NCBI GenBank assembly: GCA_001464355.1
Contig: LNEU01000022.1
Location: 124,001-188,000, forward strand
Direction: 5' to 3'
Length of the DNA: 64,000 bases
Source: Burkholderiales bacterium Ga0077544
GTDB taxonomy: Bacteria > Pseudomonadota > Gammaproteobacteria > Burkholderiales > Burkholderiaceae_D
A program made the translations under genes and the position numbers. The notes under the pieces are model-generated. The model was not told where the DNA came from. It made no database searches and was given only the letters and a program-made list of their open reading frames with translations. Below are positions 12,339 through 21,633 of this stretch, piece after piece (the stretch's first letter is position 1; every line of letters starts with the position of its first letter).

Positions 12339-13286
12339 ATGACGCTCACCGAACTCAAATACATAGTCGCCGTCGCACGCGAAAAACACTTTGGTCATGC
12401 CGCCGAAGCCTGCTTCGTTGCGCAACCGACCTTATCTGTCGCGATCAAAAAGCTGGAAGATGAGCTGGGGGTGACATTGTTCGAACGCGGCGGCAGTGAA
12501 ATTTCAATGACGCCGCTGGGTGTGCTTATTGTCGCGCAGGCCGAGCGCGTGCTTGAACAAACCGCCGCCATCAAGGAAATCGCCAAACAGAATAAAGACC
12601 CGCTGGTCGGACCTTTCCGCCTCGGCATTATTTACACCATCGCACCGTATCTATTGCCTCCACTCGTGAAAGCGATGATAGATCGCGTGCCGCAAATGCC
12701 CTTGGTATTGCAGGAAAATTTCACCGTCAAATTGTTGGAACAATTACGTCAGGGCGAAATAGACGCCGCGATCGTTGCGCTACCCTTCCCGGATCAAGGC
12801 TTGCTGGTGCAGCCGGTGTACGACGAACCATTTGTGGTCGCCGTACCCAAGTCTCATCCTTGGGCAGACCGCAACAGTGTCTCGACCGACGATCTGAAAT
12901 CAGAAACCATGCTCCTGCTCGGTAATGGCCATTGCTTCCGCGATCAGGTGCTGGAAGTCTGTCCGGAAATGTCGCGCTTCTCGACCAGCGGCGACGGCAT
13001 CGCACGCACCTTCGAAGGTTCCTCGCTGGAGACGATACGGCACATGGTCGCATCCGGCATAGGCATCACCGTTTTGCCGCAAGCGTCAGTACCAGACATG
13101 AATACAACTGATGGCATGCTGCGTTATATTCCATTTGTGCAGCCCGGTCCATCGCGGCGCGTTGTGCTGGTATGGCGCAAAAGTTTTACGCGTGGCGTCG
13201 CCATCGAGGAAGTGCGGCAAGCCTTATTGTCCTGCGATTTGCCAGGTGCGACTATGCTGCCCAACGAGCCTTCATCAGAAGCGTGA
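12339..13286 (+). CDS. oxyR: hydrogen peroxide-inducible LysR-type activator OxyR
   Basis: A 315-residue LysR-type regulator with an N-terminal winged helix (HFGHAAEACFVAQPTLSVAIKKLEDELGVTLFER). The redox-active cysteines are at 199 and 208 in GNGHCFRDQVLEVC, exactly the numbering and spacing of the E. coli OxyR disulfide pair. Together with the RecG neighbour, this supports OxyR rather than a generic LysR protein. It probably controls peroxide defence genes; the glutathione peroxidase in this window is a possible target, by inference only. ubiA follows after 46 bp. Confidence 0.95.
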   Translation: MTLTELKYIVAVAREKHFGHAAEACFVAQPTLSVAIKKLEDELGVTLFERGGSEISMTPLGVLIVAQAERVLEQTAAIKEIAKQNKDPLVGPFRLGIIYTIAPYLLPPLVKAMIDRVPQMPLVLQENFTVKLLEQLRQGEIDAAIVALPFPDQGLLVQPVYDEPFVVAVPKSHPWADRNSVSTDDLKSETMLLLGNGHCFRDQVLEVCPEMSRFSTSGDGIARTFEGSSLETIRHMVASGIGITVLPQASVPDMNTTDGMLRYIPFVQPGPSRRVVLVWRKSFTRGVAIEEVRQALLSCDLPGATMLPNEPSSEA

Positions 13287-13332
13287 TTAGCGCCAACACC
13301 GTAGTAGAAAAAATCATAAACCACGCCGCGCA

Positions 13333-14187
13333 ATGAATCGCCTTCAACTGTATTTCCGTCTGATACGTCTCGACAAACCTATCGGCATCCTGCTGCTGCT
13401 CTGGCCTACCTTGTGGGCTTTGTGGTTCGCATCTGACGGCAAACCGGATTGGACGCTAGTCGCCATCTTCACGTTAGGGACAGTGCTGATGCGTTCGGCT
13501 GGTTGTGCGATCAACGATTATGCAGATCGCGATTTCGACAAGCATGTGCAGCGCACGGTGGACAGACCTATTACCAGCGGCAAGATCAAACCGAAAGAAG
13601 CACTGATCGTTGCCTTAGTGCTGACCTTGATCGCGTTTGCATTGATCCTGCCTTTGAATACGCTGACCAAACAATTGTCTATCGCCGCTGTCATCATTGC
13701 GGCCAGCTATCCTTACTTCAAACGATTTTTCGCAATCCCGCAGGCTTATCTTGGCATCGCGTTCGGCTTCGGCATCCCGATGGGATTCGCAGCCGTGCAA
13801 GGGACGGTTCCCGTCGCCGCATGGTGGTTACTGGTGGCGAATGTATTCTGGGCCGTCGCTTATGACACCGAGTATGCGATGGTGGATAGGGAAGATGATT
13901 TAAAAATAGGCATGAAGACCTCGGCCATCACCTTCGGCCGCTTCGACGTGGCCGCTGTCATGCTTTGTTATGTAGCAAGCTTGCTGATCATTTTTATTGT
14001 TGGCTGGCAGTTCGGTTTGCGCACCTGGTTCGTCGTGGGTCTGCTGATCGCGGCTGCTTGCGCGATGTATCACTACACCTTGATTCGCTATCGCGAACGA
14101 GCAGCATGCTTCGCTGCCTTCCGTCACAATAACTGGCTGGGCGCAGCGATCTTCGCCGGCGTTGCACTGGATTACTTGCTGCAATAA
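13333..14187 (+). CDS. ubiA: 4-hydroxybenzoate octaprenyltransferase
   Basis: A 284-residue membrane prenyltransferase that joins 4-hydroxybenzoate to a polyprenyl diphosphate in ubiquinone synthesis. Two Asp-rich Mg-diphosphate sites are present: [19 protein letters not shown] (about residues 62-80) and [19 protein letters not shown] (about 178-196). Between and after them are seven to nine hydrophobic helices. The [19 protein letters not shown] opening is highly typical of the family. It follows oxyR closely on the same strand and converges on the kinase remnant. Confidence 0.96.
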   Translation: MNRLQLYFRLIRLDKPIGILLLLWPTLWALWFASDGKPDWTLVAIFTLGTVLMRSAGCAINDYADRDFDKHVQRTVDRPITSGKIKPKEALIVALVLTLIAFALILPLNTLTKQLSIAAVIIAASYPYFKRFFAIPQAYLGIAFGFGIPMGFAAVQGTVPVAAWWLLVANVFWAVAYDTEYAMVDREDDLKIGMKTSAITFGRFDVAAVMLCYVASLLIIFIVGWQFGLRTWFVVGLLIAAACAMYHYTLIRYRERAACFAAFRHNNWLGAAIFAGVALDYLLQ

Positions 14188-14203
14188 AGGCGCTTGTCAG
14201 TTG

Positions 14204-14835
14204 TCAGGGCTCAAACAAGCCTGCCAAAAAAATGGCCGTAGAGGGAGCCGCGATCCACTGCATTCTTTCCCCAAGACACATGCATGCGCAGCCTGCTTGT
14301 TCTCCAATACAGGGTATGTTGCCGGTAGTGACACGAGATGCATCTAGCAGGTCATCCACCAGATGCGCCATATGACCAACCTGACGACTGATGATGCCAT
14401 GCAGCTTTGGCAGCATAGGATGGACTGTCGCCATCTTGCCTAGCAAGGCGGCAGCCATGACGATAGGCGCCAGCGGATTGCGCAGTTCATGCGCCAACAT
14501 GGATAAAATTCTTCTTGTCGATGATTGGCAGAATCTGCCTTCGCCTGCAGATCTTGTGCGCCAAAAGTCGCCAATACCAAATGCTGATTTGCTTCTCGCA
14601 ATTGCACAACGAGCGCTTCCAGCACTTGCTTGCTTTGATTGACCTCGTCCAACTCGCCAACCTGCGTTAAAAGATCGGCCGTCTTGTTGCGCAATTGCTC
14701 TGCTTCGTGATCTACCCGCAGCAACAAATTGGCTATCGTCTGCCGAAATTGATCTGCTTCTTGCGAAGACAAAGTATCTTCACTATCGCCTACAGAGGGC
14801 GCAAGTATGACTGTTGCTTGATTGACATCCGCCAT
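14204..14835 (-). pseudogene. decayed sensor histidine kinase (frameshift, ATPase domain lost)
   Basis: The first reading frame (MADVNQATVILAPSVGD from 14835) runs through an Asp/Glu/Leu-rich coiled coil up to ANHRQEEF. A second frame then continues with the H-box MLAHELRNPLAPI. Inserting one T in the run at 14505-14508 restores EEFLSMLAHELRNPLAPI, which is normal for hybrid kinases. The dimerization domain continues to HLVDDLLDASRVTTGNI (about 14315), after which the sequence no longer resembles a kinase and stops at 14204. The HATPase domain is missing, so the gene is dead twice over. An upstream ATG at 14958 in the same frame is possible. Confidence 0.85.
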
Positions 14836-15034
14836 AAGAACCACGCACTCGTTGCAATTACTCGATTCTGTCAAATGGCAGACTATGTGCCATGCCTCAA
14901 CAAACTCTAGTTCAGCTGCAATTGTTATCTTTAGTTCTAGGTTTCCATCGTCAAACAAATATTTTGTATTCGCTTTATGCTAGATCATCTTGATGTGAAT
15001 ACATGTAGGCGACTAACAGAAAGCAAAAATTCAA

Positions 15035-16006
15035 ATGACATCCTTCATCCCATTTGGCGCAACACCAGAGCATGTCCTGGTAACAGGAGCCACCGGCTTT
15101 ATCGGAAAATTGCTTGTCAGTGCTTTGGTCGCAAATGATCAACACGTCACCGTACTCACAAGAAACCGGGCAAAGGCAGCAAGGCAATTTGACGATGCCG
15201 TTACATGCATAGAAGACATCAACGACTTGCCAGCAACGCAACGCATAGATGTCATCATCAACCTTGCCGGTGCGCGCATCCTCGGATGGCGCTGGACGGC
15301 AGCGCGCAAACAAGTCTTGCTTAAAAGTCGTATCGGCACGACGCAAAATATCGTTAACTGGATCGAACGAGCGACTCACAAACCGAGACTGCTTCTATCT
15401 GCATCGGCCATCGGTTATTACGGCGTTCAAGCCAGGGGTGATGCAGGCTTGCTGACGGAAGCAAGCGCGCCCCAAGCGATATTCATGTCCAAGCTCTGCC
15501 AGGAATGGGAGATGACTGCACATGCCGTCGCACAGCATGGCGTGAAAGTCATGTGCATGCGTTTCGGGCTGGTACTGGGCAATGAGGGGGCCTTACCCTT
15601 GATGCTGCTGCCGATCCGGCTGGGCCTGGGTGGCCGTCTAGGCGATGGCCGCCAATCGCTATCCTGGATTCATGTACACGATCTGCTGCGTGCCATCGCC
15701 CATCTGTGGAACATGGAAAATAGCAAATCAGAAAAAATCGAAACCTACAATTTCACTGCCCCACAATATGTCACGCAAGAGGAATTTAGCCAAACGGCGG
15801 CAAAAATACTGCATCGCCCATGCGCTTTTCCCACTCCTGCCCTTCTGATGAAATTGCTGCTGGGTGAACAGGCTGATCTATTGCTGGAGGGACAGCGCGT
15901 AAGCTCTGCAAAACTGCAGGCAAGCGGCTTTGTATTTTCTTATCCTGACTTGCAAAGTGCCTTGAAAAATCTTATCCATCAAGACAAAAACAATATCAGG
16001 CAATAG
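15035..16006 (+). CDS. TIGR01777 family NAD(P)-dependent epimerase/oxidoreductase
   Basis: A 323-residue extended-SDR protein. A Rossmann motif GATGFIG lies at about residues 18-24. LSASAIGYYGV and FGLVLGNEGALPLMLLP follow, then a C-terminal DUF1731-like segment with FPTPALLMKLLLGEQADLLLEGQRV. This architecture is that of the YfcH/TIGR01777 group, whose substrate is unknown; some members act in cell division or septum-linked roles. It lies alone between the divergent kinase remnant and a diguanylate cyclase. No strong ribosome site is visible. Confidence 0.9.
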   Translation: MTSFIPFGATPEHVLVTGATGFIGKLLVSALVANDQHVTVLTRNRAKAARQFDDAVTCIEDINDLPATQRIDVIINLAGARILGWRWTAARKQVLLKSRIGTTQNIVNWIERATHKPRLLLSASAIGYYGVQARGDAGLLTEASAPQAIFMSKLCQEWEMTAHAVAQHGVKVMCMRFGLVLGNEGALPLMLLPIRLGLGGRLGDGRQSLSWIHVHDLLRAIAHLWNMENSKSEKIETYNFTAPQYVTQEEFSQTAAKILHRPCAFPTPALLMKLLLGEQADLLLEGQRVSSAKLQASGFVFSYPDLQSALKNLIHQDKNNIRQ

Positions 16007-16137
16007 TCAACAAACCGAATAGTACAAACACATAAATAAAACTGTTCACTACAAACATCATGAAAAGATGCTTTGCGGCGACAACATGAATACATTTGTG
16101 GATACAATGATTCGCGGCTTGAGGCCTCAAGCTCATC

Positions 16138-17970
16138 ATGCATAACAGTTTTCAAGCGCCTATCGCCATGGATTTTGATTTTCCCCCTCACTCGCTAACG
16201 GCAGACAATTTGACCTTGGCGCATATCGCGCGCGGCGCACCGCTAATACAAACCCTGATCAACCTTGTTGGCGAGGTTGAAGCAAAAAATCAGGAACTGA
16301 TGCTATGTCTCTTCATCGTTGAAGAAAACCATTTCCTGCGACTGCTTGCAACGCCCAATTTTCATCCCGCTTATTGCGACGCAATCAATCAAATGATGGC
16401 CGATGGCGCATTGCTCTTCAGCGGCCAAAATATGGAAGCGAGCGAATTTTTTGCACGCTTGCGCAACATGGCACAGACATACAGCCTGCATGTAGCGTCA
16501 ACGACAACTATTCCCTACTGCATGCATGGCACACATGGATTCTTTATCGCGCATTACCGAGAAATCCAGCCTACAAGTGATGCGTGTCAACAATTGATTG
16601 ATGCTGCCGCAGCATTGGCATCCATCGCCATCGCACGTCACGATGCTGAAGCGAGGATAAAGAAAGCAGAGGATGCGCTGCGCAATAACGAAACCATCAT
16701 GGCTCTTGCCATCGAAGGAAGCCAGACGGGGATTTGGGACCGCAACATTCAAGCCCACCAGATTAATTATTCCAATGGCTGGAAAGCCATGCTTGGCTAC
16801 AGTCCGCATGAAATAGGCAACCGCCTGGAAGAGAGTTACACACGCATACACCCGGACGATCTGGAATCAGTGAAGACCGCTATGCAGGCACACTTTGATC
16901 ACAAAACCGATAGTTACGTTGTGGAACATCGGATCCGCTGCAAGGATGGCAGCTATAAATGGATATCGAGTCGCGGGAAAATCGTGCAGCACGATGCCTC
17001 CGGCCAGCCATTACGCATGGTCGGAACCACCACCGACATCACGGCCATGCGCGCACTATCGGAGAAGCTGCAGCAGAGCGTCAATTTGATCACATCCTTG
17101 ACGAATGAAGTGCCAGGCCTGGTCTATCAATACACGTTAAGGCCGAACGGCGATGCGTTTTTTTCTTATGCCAGTGAAGGCATAAAGGATATTTACGAAA
17201 TAGAAGCAGAACAGGTTGCACACAATAGCGATGCGATCACTCAGATGATTCATCCGGAGGATTTGCCGCGTTATCAAGCATCGCTAAACGCATCCGCGCT
17301 TGACCTGACACCTTGGCATCTCGAATATCGCGTTGTCCTGCCCAGACAGGGCTTGCTGTGGCGGCAAGGCGATGCGCGGCCACGCAGGCTTGACGATGGC
17401 AGTATTCTTTGGCATGGATTCATTACCGACATCACCGAACGCAAGCGCATAGAAATCGAGCTGGAAGGATTTGCAACCATCGATTTTTTGACGCAAATAC
17501 CCAATCGACGCTACTTCCTTGCAAGGATGGGGGAAGAGTTGGCTCGCATACAACGCGTTGCGCATGCGCGTGCCGCGGTTCTGATGTGCGATCTGGACCA
17601 CTTCAAGAATATCAACGACCGCCATGGCCATGCTGTGGGTGATTTAGTACTCAAACATTTTGCCGTAATTTTACGCAATGCAACGCGCAAGATAGATACG
17701 GCAGGTCGTGTCGGCGGCGAAGAGTTTGCGGTGGTTCTGGCCGATGCCGGCATAGACGAAGCGCGGGCCTTTGCCGGACGTATAGCGCAACAGATCGCGA
17801 CTACTCCGGTGCTGGTTGGAGATATGAGTATCTACGTTACCGTGAGTGTCGGCATTTCGGTCATGAACGTAGACGATGTCGGCACCAACGCGGCACTGTC
17901 CCGTAGCGATAACGCGCTCTATCAGGCCAAAAATATGGGACGCAATCGTATCGAGGTGAGTTTGGTTTAG
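16138..17970 (+). CDS. diguanylate cyclase with GAF-like and two PAS domains
   Basis: A 610-residue cytoplasmic sensor without membrane helices. A GAF-like region (about 30-170) precedes PAS/PAC 1 (about 185-308, ending GTTTDITAMRAL) and PAS/PAC 2 (about 320-436, ending GFITDITERKRIE). The GGDEF domain (about 445-610) has active-site GGEEF at 526-530, and an intact product-inhibition I-site RKID at 517-520, five residues upstream. Both argue for an active, feedback-controlled c-di-GMP synthase. No EAL domain is present. The start at 16138 is uncertain; ATG 16168 is an alternative. The signal sensed is unknown. Confidence 0.92.
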   Translation: MHNSFQAPIAMDFDFPPHSLTADNLTLAHIARGAPLIQTLINLVGEVEAKNQELMLCLFIVEENHFLRLLATPNFHPAYCDAINQMMADGALLFSGQNMEASEFFARLRNMAQTYSLHVASTTTIPYCMHGTHGFFIAHYREIQPTSDACQQLIDAAAALASIAIARHDAEARIKKAEDALRNNETIMALAIEGSQTGIWDRNIQAHQINYSNGWKAMLGYSPHEIGNRLEESYTRIHPDDLESVKTAMQAHFDHKTDSYVVEHRIRCKDGSYKWISSRGKIVQHDASGQPLRMVGTTTDITAMRALSEKLQQSVNLITSLTNEVPGLVYQYTLRPNGDAFFSYASEGIKDIYEIEAEQVAHNSDAITQMIHPEDLPRYQASLNASALDLTPWHLEYRVVLPRQGLLWRQGDARPRRLDDGSILWHGFITDITERKRIEIELEGFATIDFLTQIPNRRYFLARMGEELARIQRVAHARAAVLMCDLDHFKNINDRHGHAVGDLVLKHFAVILRNATRKIDTAGRVGGEEFAVVLADAGIDEARAFAGRIAQQIATTPVLVGDMSIYVTVSVGISVMNVDDVGTNAALSRSDNALYQAKNMGRNRIEVSLV

Positions 17971-18204
17971 CCACCACGCCCTTCATACCAACGACGGAAG
18001 TAAGGCATTTTCCGTTCATCACGCGCAGGTCAGGCAGATACATCTGGTAACAGGGCTTACTTTTCCGTCCTGTCTTTCAAAACCGATTTCGTTTTAAATG
18101 AACGCAGAGTTCAGACAGATTGATGAACCACTCGTCTCTGCGACAGGGTGAATCAATAACAACATTCAGTACTGAACATCGGGTCCACACTGCAAGGAGT
18201 AAAC

Positions 18205-18618
18205 ATGAACAAGAAAATAATGATTTCCGCGATGATGGCAATATGTCTGACCACAGCAGGCGCGGCATTTGCAGACAATGACAAGCATGACAGGGGCCGC
18301 AATTCACATGGCCAGCATGATGGACGTGACCGAGGACACGGTCATGATCGCGGATACGACCATGGAAAGAAAGATAAGCATGCATCCCGCCATGACAATG
18401 GCCGTCACAATGGGCGCGGTGCCGGCCCGCAGCATAACTTCTATAAAGGCGGCTACATACCGCGCGAATATCGCCACAAGCAATATGTAGTCAATGACTG
18501 GCGCGGACGTCACCTGCACGCGCCGCCACGCGGCCATCAATGGGTAAAAACCGGACCGGACTATGTCTTGATCGCGATTTCAAGCGGTATCATTGCGCAG
18601 ATCGTCCTCAGCAATTAA
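18205..18618 (+). CDS. RcnB-like periplasmic protein, His-rich
   Basis: A 137-residue exported protein with a signal peptide cleaved near AAFA-DN (residues 23-25). It has a long His/Gly/Asp/Arg-rich segment (about 26-75) and a C-terminal RcnB domain with YKGGYIPREYRHKQYVVNDW and PPRGHQWVKTGPDYVLIAISSGII. RcnB of E. coli helps control periplasmic Ni/Co with the RcnA exporter; no RcnA-like gene is nearby. A strong AAGGAG ribosome site precedes the ATG. The His-rich segment suggests metal binding, which is inference. A terminator follows. Confidence 0.88.
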   Translation: MNKKIMISAMMAICLTTAGAAFADNDKHDRGRNSHGQHDGRDRGHGHDRGYDHGKKDKHASRHDNGRHNGRGAGPQHNFYKGGYIPREYRHKQYVVNDWRGRHLHAPPRGHQWVKTGPDYVLIAISSGIIAQIVLSN

Positions 18619-18666
18619 TGCGCAGATAGTCTGACAAAAATACGAACCCGGGTAAGACCTCGTTTG

Positions 18667-18707
18667 CTGGCCGAATGTCTTGACAGATATGCGGCCAGTT
18701 TTTATTT
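18667..18707 (+). terminator. Rho-independent terminator after the rcnB-like gene
   Basis: CTGGCCG (18667-18673) pairs with CGGCCAG (18692-18698) across an 18-nt loop and is followed by TTTTTATTT. Confidence 0.75.
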
Positions 18708-18815
18708 GGATAGACAACTGGATACGCAGGCTTTCTTGCCATTCCCTAACAGCTCAGACCGTCGCGATTATTTCATCCGACACTTACACCCTGTTTATCT
18801 GGCAGTAGCGATACG

Positions 18816-19640
18816 TCAATCCTGACCGAACTCTTCACCCAAAGCCTGCCCACGTGCTGCTGCTGCTTTCATTGCAGTGATGATGGAATGCTTGATCCGA
18901 TTATCTTCCATGCTGGTCAATGCCGCGTAGGTGGTGCCACCTTTGGACGTGACGCGTTCACGCAATACAGCGATTGGATCAGTCGATTGCGCTGCCAGTT
19001 GGGCAGCGCCGACAAAGGTGGAAATCGCCAAGGTATTACCCTGTTCTGCGGTCAGGCCCATTTCCTGCGCAGCTTCTTGCATCGCCTCGATGAAATAAAA
19101 CACGTAAGCCGGACCGCTGCCGGATACCGCGGTGACAGAGTCAATCAGCTTTTCATCATCCAGCCATACGGTTTCACCGACCGCGCACATGATGGCGTCC
19201 GCTGCTGCACGTTGTTCCTTATTGACACCGGCGCTCGCCACCATGCCAGTTACACCTTTGCCTATCAGTGCCGGCGTATTGGGCATGGTCCGCACGATGG
19301 CGTTATGACCATCCAGCCAGCGCGACAAATCGACTGCGCGAATACCGGCAGCGATAGACAACACCAGTTGCGCTTTAACGTATGGCAGCAATTGTGCGAC
19401 CACGGCTTTCATCTGCTGCGGTTTGACTGCCAGCACAATCACGTCGCTAACAGCGACACTTGCATCGATCTGTTCAGATGTCGTCACACCAAACTGTTGC
19501 TGCAATTTTTGCAGTGCATCAGCATTGATATCGATGACATGAATATTGTTTGCCGCAGTCAGTTTGCCGGCCAGGCCGCCGATCAAGGCGGCCGCCATAT
19601 TGCCGCCGCCGACAAAAGTGATTTTCAAATTATTTTGCAT
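18816..19640 (-). CDS. proC: pyrroline-5-carboxylate reductase
   Basis: A 274-residue enzyme catalysing the last step of proline synthesis. The N-terminal Rossmann motif is FVGGGNMAAALIGG, and the C-terminal signature is the SGSGPAYVFYFIEAM region with TSKGGTTYAAL. I chose ATG 19640 because GAGGG lies just upstream; a TTG 15 bases earlier has no support. It overlaps the 3' end of yggS by 11 nt, so the two are translationally coupled, as in many proteobacteria. Confidence 0.96.
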   Translation of the reverse strand: MQNNLKITFVGGGNMAAALIGGLAGKLTAANNIHVIDINADALQKLQQQFGVTTSEQIDASVAVSDVIVLAVKPQQMKAVVAQLLPYVKAQLVLSIAAGIRAVDLSRWLDGHNAIVRTMPNTPALIGKGVTGMVASAGVNKEQRAAADAIMCAVGETVWLDDEKLIDSVTAVSGSGPAYVFYFIEAMQEAAQEMGLTAEQGNTLAISTFVGAAQLAAQSTDPIAVLRERVTSKGGTTYAALTSMEDNRIKHSIITAMKAAAARGQALGEEFGQD

Positions 19641-20334
19641 ATTCCCTCGTTCCAAAAATGGCGGAGCCTATCCGCACGATGGTTGCGCCTTCGGCGATGG
19701 CGGCCGTCATGTCCGCCGACATCCCCATAGACAAAGTATCCAGTGGTAAACCCGCTGCACATAACTGGTCGAACAAGGCATGCAGTTGCCGGAATGGCGC
19801 GCGCTGTTGTGCCTCATCGCCTTCCGCCTCGGGAATCGCCATCAAGCCGCGCAAGCGCAGGCGTGGCAACTCAGAAATAGCCTTGGCCACTCTGAGTGCG
19901 TCAGCCGGCAATACACCGCTTTTGCTGGCTTCGCCGCTGATATTAACTTGCAGGCAGATATTCAAGGGTGGCAAATCGGCCGGGCGCTGTTCGGAAAGCC
20001 TTTGCGCGATTTTTTCGCGGTCGACCGAATGCACCCAGTCAAAATGTTCGGCAATCGGCCTGGTCTTGTTACTCTGGATAGGCCCGATAAAGTGCCATTC
20101 AAGCGCCAAATCCGGGCGTTCTGCATGGATAGTGTTCATTTTATCCAACGCTTCCTGCAGATAATTTTCACCAAAAGCGATCTGCCCGGCCTCCGCAACA
20201 GCGATCACTGCATCCGCATCGAAGGTCTTCGATACGGCCAGCAGGTCGATGCCGTGAACATCGCGTTGCGCGCTGTTCGCAGCGTCGGTAATCCTCTGAC
20301 GCACAGCTTGCAAGTTTTGGCGTATTACAGACAT
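19630..20334 (-). CDS. yggS: YggS family PLP homeostasis protein
   Basis: A 234-residue PLP-binding TIM barrel of the YggS/PROSC family. The PLP lysine sits in LLAVSKTFDADAV, and later motifs include FGENYLQEALDKM, EWHFIGPIQSNKT and LSMGMSADMTAAI. Family members hold and deliver PLP and have no known catalytic activity. The gene precedes proC and is divergent from pilT, the usual arrangement. ATG 20334 is preferred to a TTG six bases upstream. Confidence 0.94.
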   Translation of the reverse strand: MSVIRQNLQAVRQRITDAANSAQRDVHGIDLLAVSKTFDADAVIAVAEAGQIAFGENYLQEALDKMNTIHAERPDLALEWHFIGPIQSNKTRPIAEHFDWVHSVDREKIAQRLSEQRPADLPPLNICLQVNISGEASKSGVLPADALRVAKAISELPRLRLRGLMAIPEAEGDEAQQRAPFRQLHALFDQLCAAGLPLDTLSMGMSADMTAAIAEGATIVRIGSAIFGTREYAK

Positions 20335-20476
20335 AATCAAAGTTCTTTAAGGCATCATTTAACATTCGCGATGCTTTCAGGACCGCGGCCGGTGCAGCTA
20401 ATTTGCGAGGCCTCTTTGCGGGACCTCTTGTTGGACTTCTTGCATCACCTTTTATTTGCAGGCTCAGGGATTATAA

Positions 20477-21520
20477 ATGGACATTTCAGAACTACTCGCG
20501 TTCTCCGTCAAGAATAAAGCGTCCGATTTACATTTGTCAGCTGGCCTGCCGCCGATGATTCGCGTGCATGGCGACGTACGCCGCATCAACTTGCCGCCGC
20601 TGGAGCACAAGGATGTGCACGGCATGATCTATGACATCATGAATGATGGCCAGCGCAAAGCGTATGAAGAAAATCTCGAGATCGATTTTTCTTTCGCGAT
20701 CCCTGGCCTGGCGCGCTTCCGCGTCAATGCATTCAACCAGGATAGAGGCGCGGCTGCCGTGCTGCGCACCATTCCTTCCAAGATCCTGAGTCTGGAAGAT
20801 TTGAATGCACCTAAGATTTTCGCCGAACTATCACTCAAACCACGCGGCTTGGTACTGGTTACCGGCCCTACCGGCTCCGGCAAGTCGACCACGCTGGCGG
20901 CGATGGTCAATCATGTCAATGAAAGCGAATACGCGCATATCCTGACAATCGAAGATCCTATCGAGTTCGTGCACGACTCAAAGAAATGCCTGATCAACCA
21001 GCGCGAAGTCGGCCCGCACACGCATTCATTCAGTAACGCGCTGCGCTCGGCGCTGCGCGAAGATCCGGACGTCGTGCTGGTCGGCGAGTTGCGCGATCTG
21101 GAAACCATCCGTCTTGCGCTGTCCGCAGCAGAAACCGGCCATCTGGTGTTCGGCACCTTGCATACATCATCTGCCGCAAAAACCATAGACCGTATCATCG
21201 ACGTATTCCCTGGTGATGAAAAAGAAATGGTGCGTGCGATGTTGTCCGAATCGCTGCAAGCCGTCATTTCGCAAACCCTGTTGAAGACAAAAGACGGCAG
21301 CGGTCGTGTCGCCGCGCATGAAATCATGCTCGGCACCCCGGCAATCCGTAACCTGATACGCGAAGCGAAAATTGCACAGATGTATTCGGCGATACAAACC
21401 GGTGCCAACGTCGGCATGCAAACACTGGACAGCAATCTGACCGAGCTGGTGAAACGCAATGTCATTTCAAATGCCGCAGCACGTTCGGCAGCGAAGACGC
21501 CGGATAATTTTCCGGGATAA
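20477..21520 (+). CDS. pilT: type IV pilus retraction ATPase PilT
   Basis: A 347-residue secretion-superfamily hexameric ATPase powering pilus retraction and twitching. It opens with ISELLAFSVKNKASDLHLSA. Walker A is GPTGSGKST at 130-138, with the Asp box TIEDPIEF, Walker B LVGELRDLETI and the His box HLVFGTLHTSSA. The C-terminal AIRNLIRE motif, specific for retraction, is present in GTPAIRNLIREAKIAQM. pilU follows after a gap with two palindromes. The gene is divergent from yggS-proC. Confidence 0.97.
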   Translation: MDISELLAFSVKNKASDLHLSAGLPPMIRVHGDVRRINLPPLEHKDVHGMIYDIMNDGQRKAYEENLEIDFSFAIPGLARFRVNAFNQDRGAAAVLRTIPSKILSLEDLNAPKIFAELSLKPRGLVLVTGPTGSGKSTTLAAMVNHVNESEYAHILTIEDPIEFVHDSKKCLINQREVGPHTHSFSNALRSALREDPDVVLVGELRDLETIRLALSAAETGHLVFGTLHTSSAAKTIDRIIDVFPGDEKEMVRAMLSESLQAVISQTLLKTKDGSGRVAAHEIMLGTPAIRNLIREAKIAQMYSAIQTGANVGMQTLDSNLTELVKRNVISNAAARSAAKTPDNFPG

Positions 21521-21531
21521 ACGCGGAGTTT

Positions 21532-21579
21532 CGCAAAGCATGCTTTGCGCTGTGCGCATCGGAGCAGCTTGCAAGCTGC
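21532..21579. repeat. two perfect palindromes between pilT and pilU
   Basis: CGCAAAGCATGCTTTGCG (21532-21549) and GCAGCTTGCAAGCTGC (21564-21579) are both perfect palindromes, and a short TGCGCA lies between them. In RNA they would fold as two adjacent hairpins with little or no loop. They sit upstream of the pilU ribosome site. They may act in differential expression or mRNA processing of pilT/pilU, or as a protein-binding site. Confidence 0.6.
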
Positions 21580-21633
21580 GAGGTGGGTGCGATAGATCTC
21601 ACCGCTGGAAGAATCGAAAAAGAAAGGTTCATC

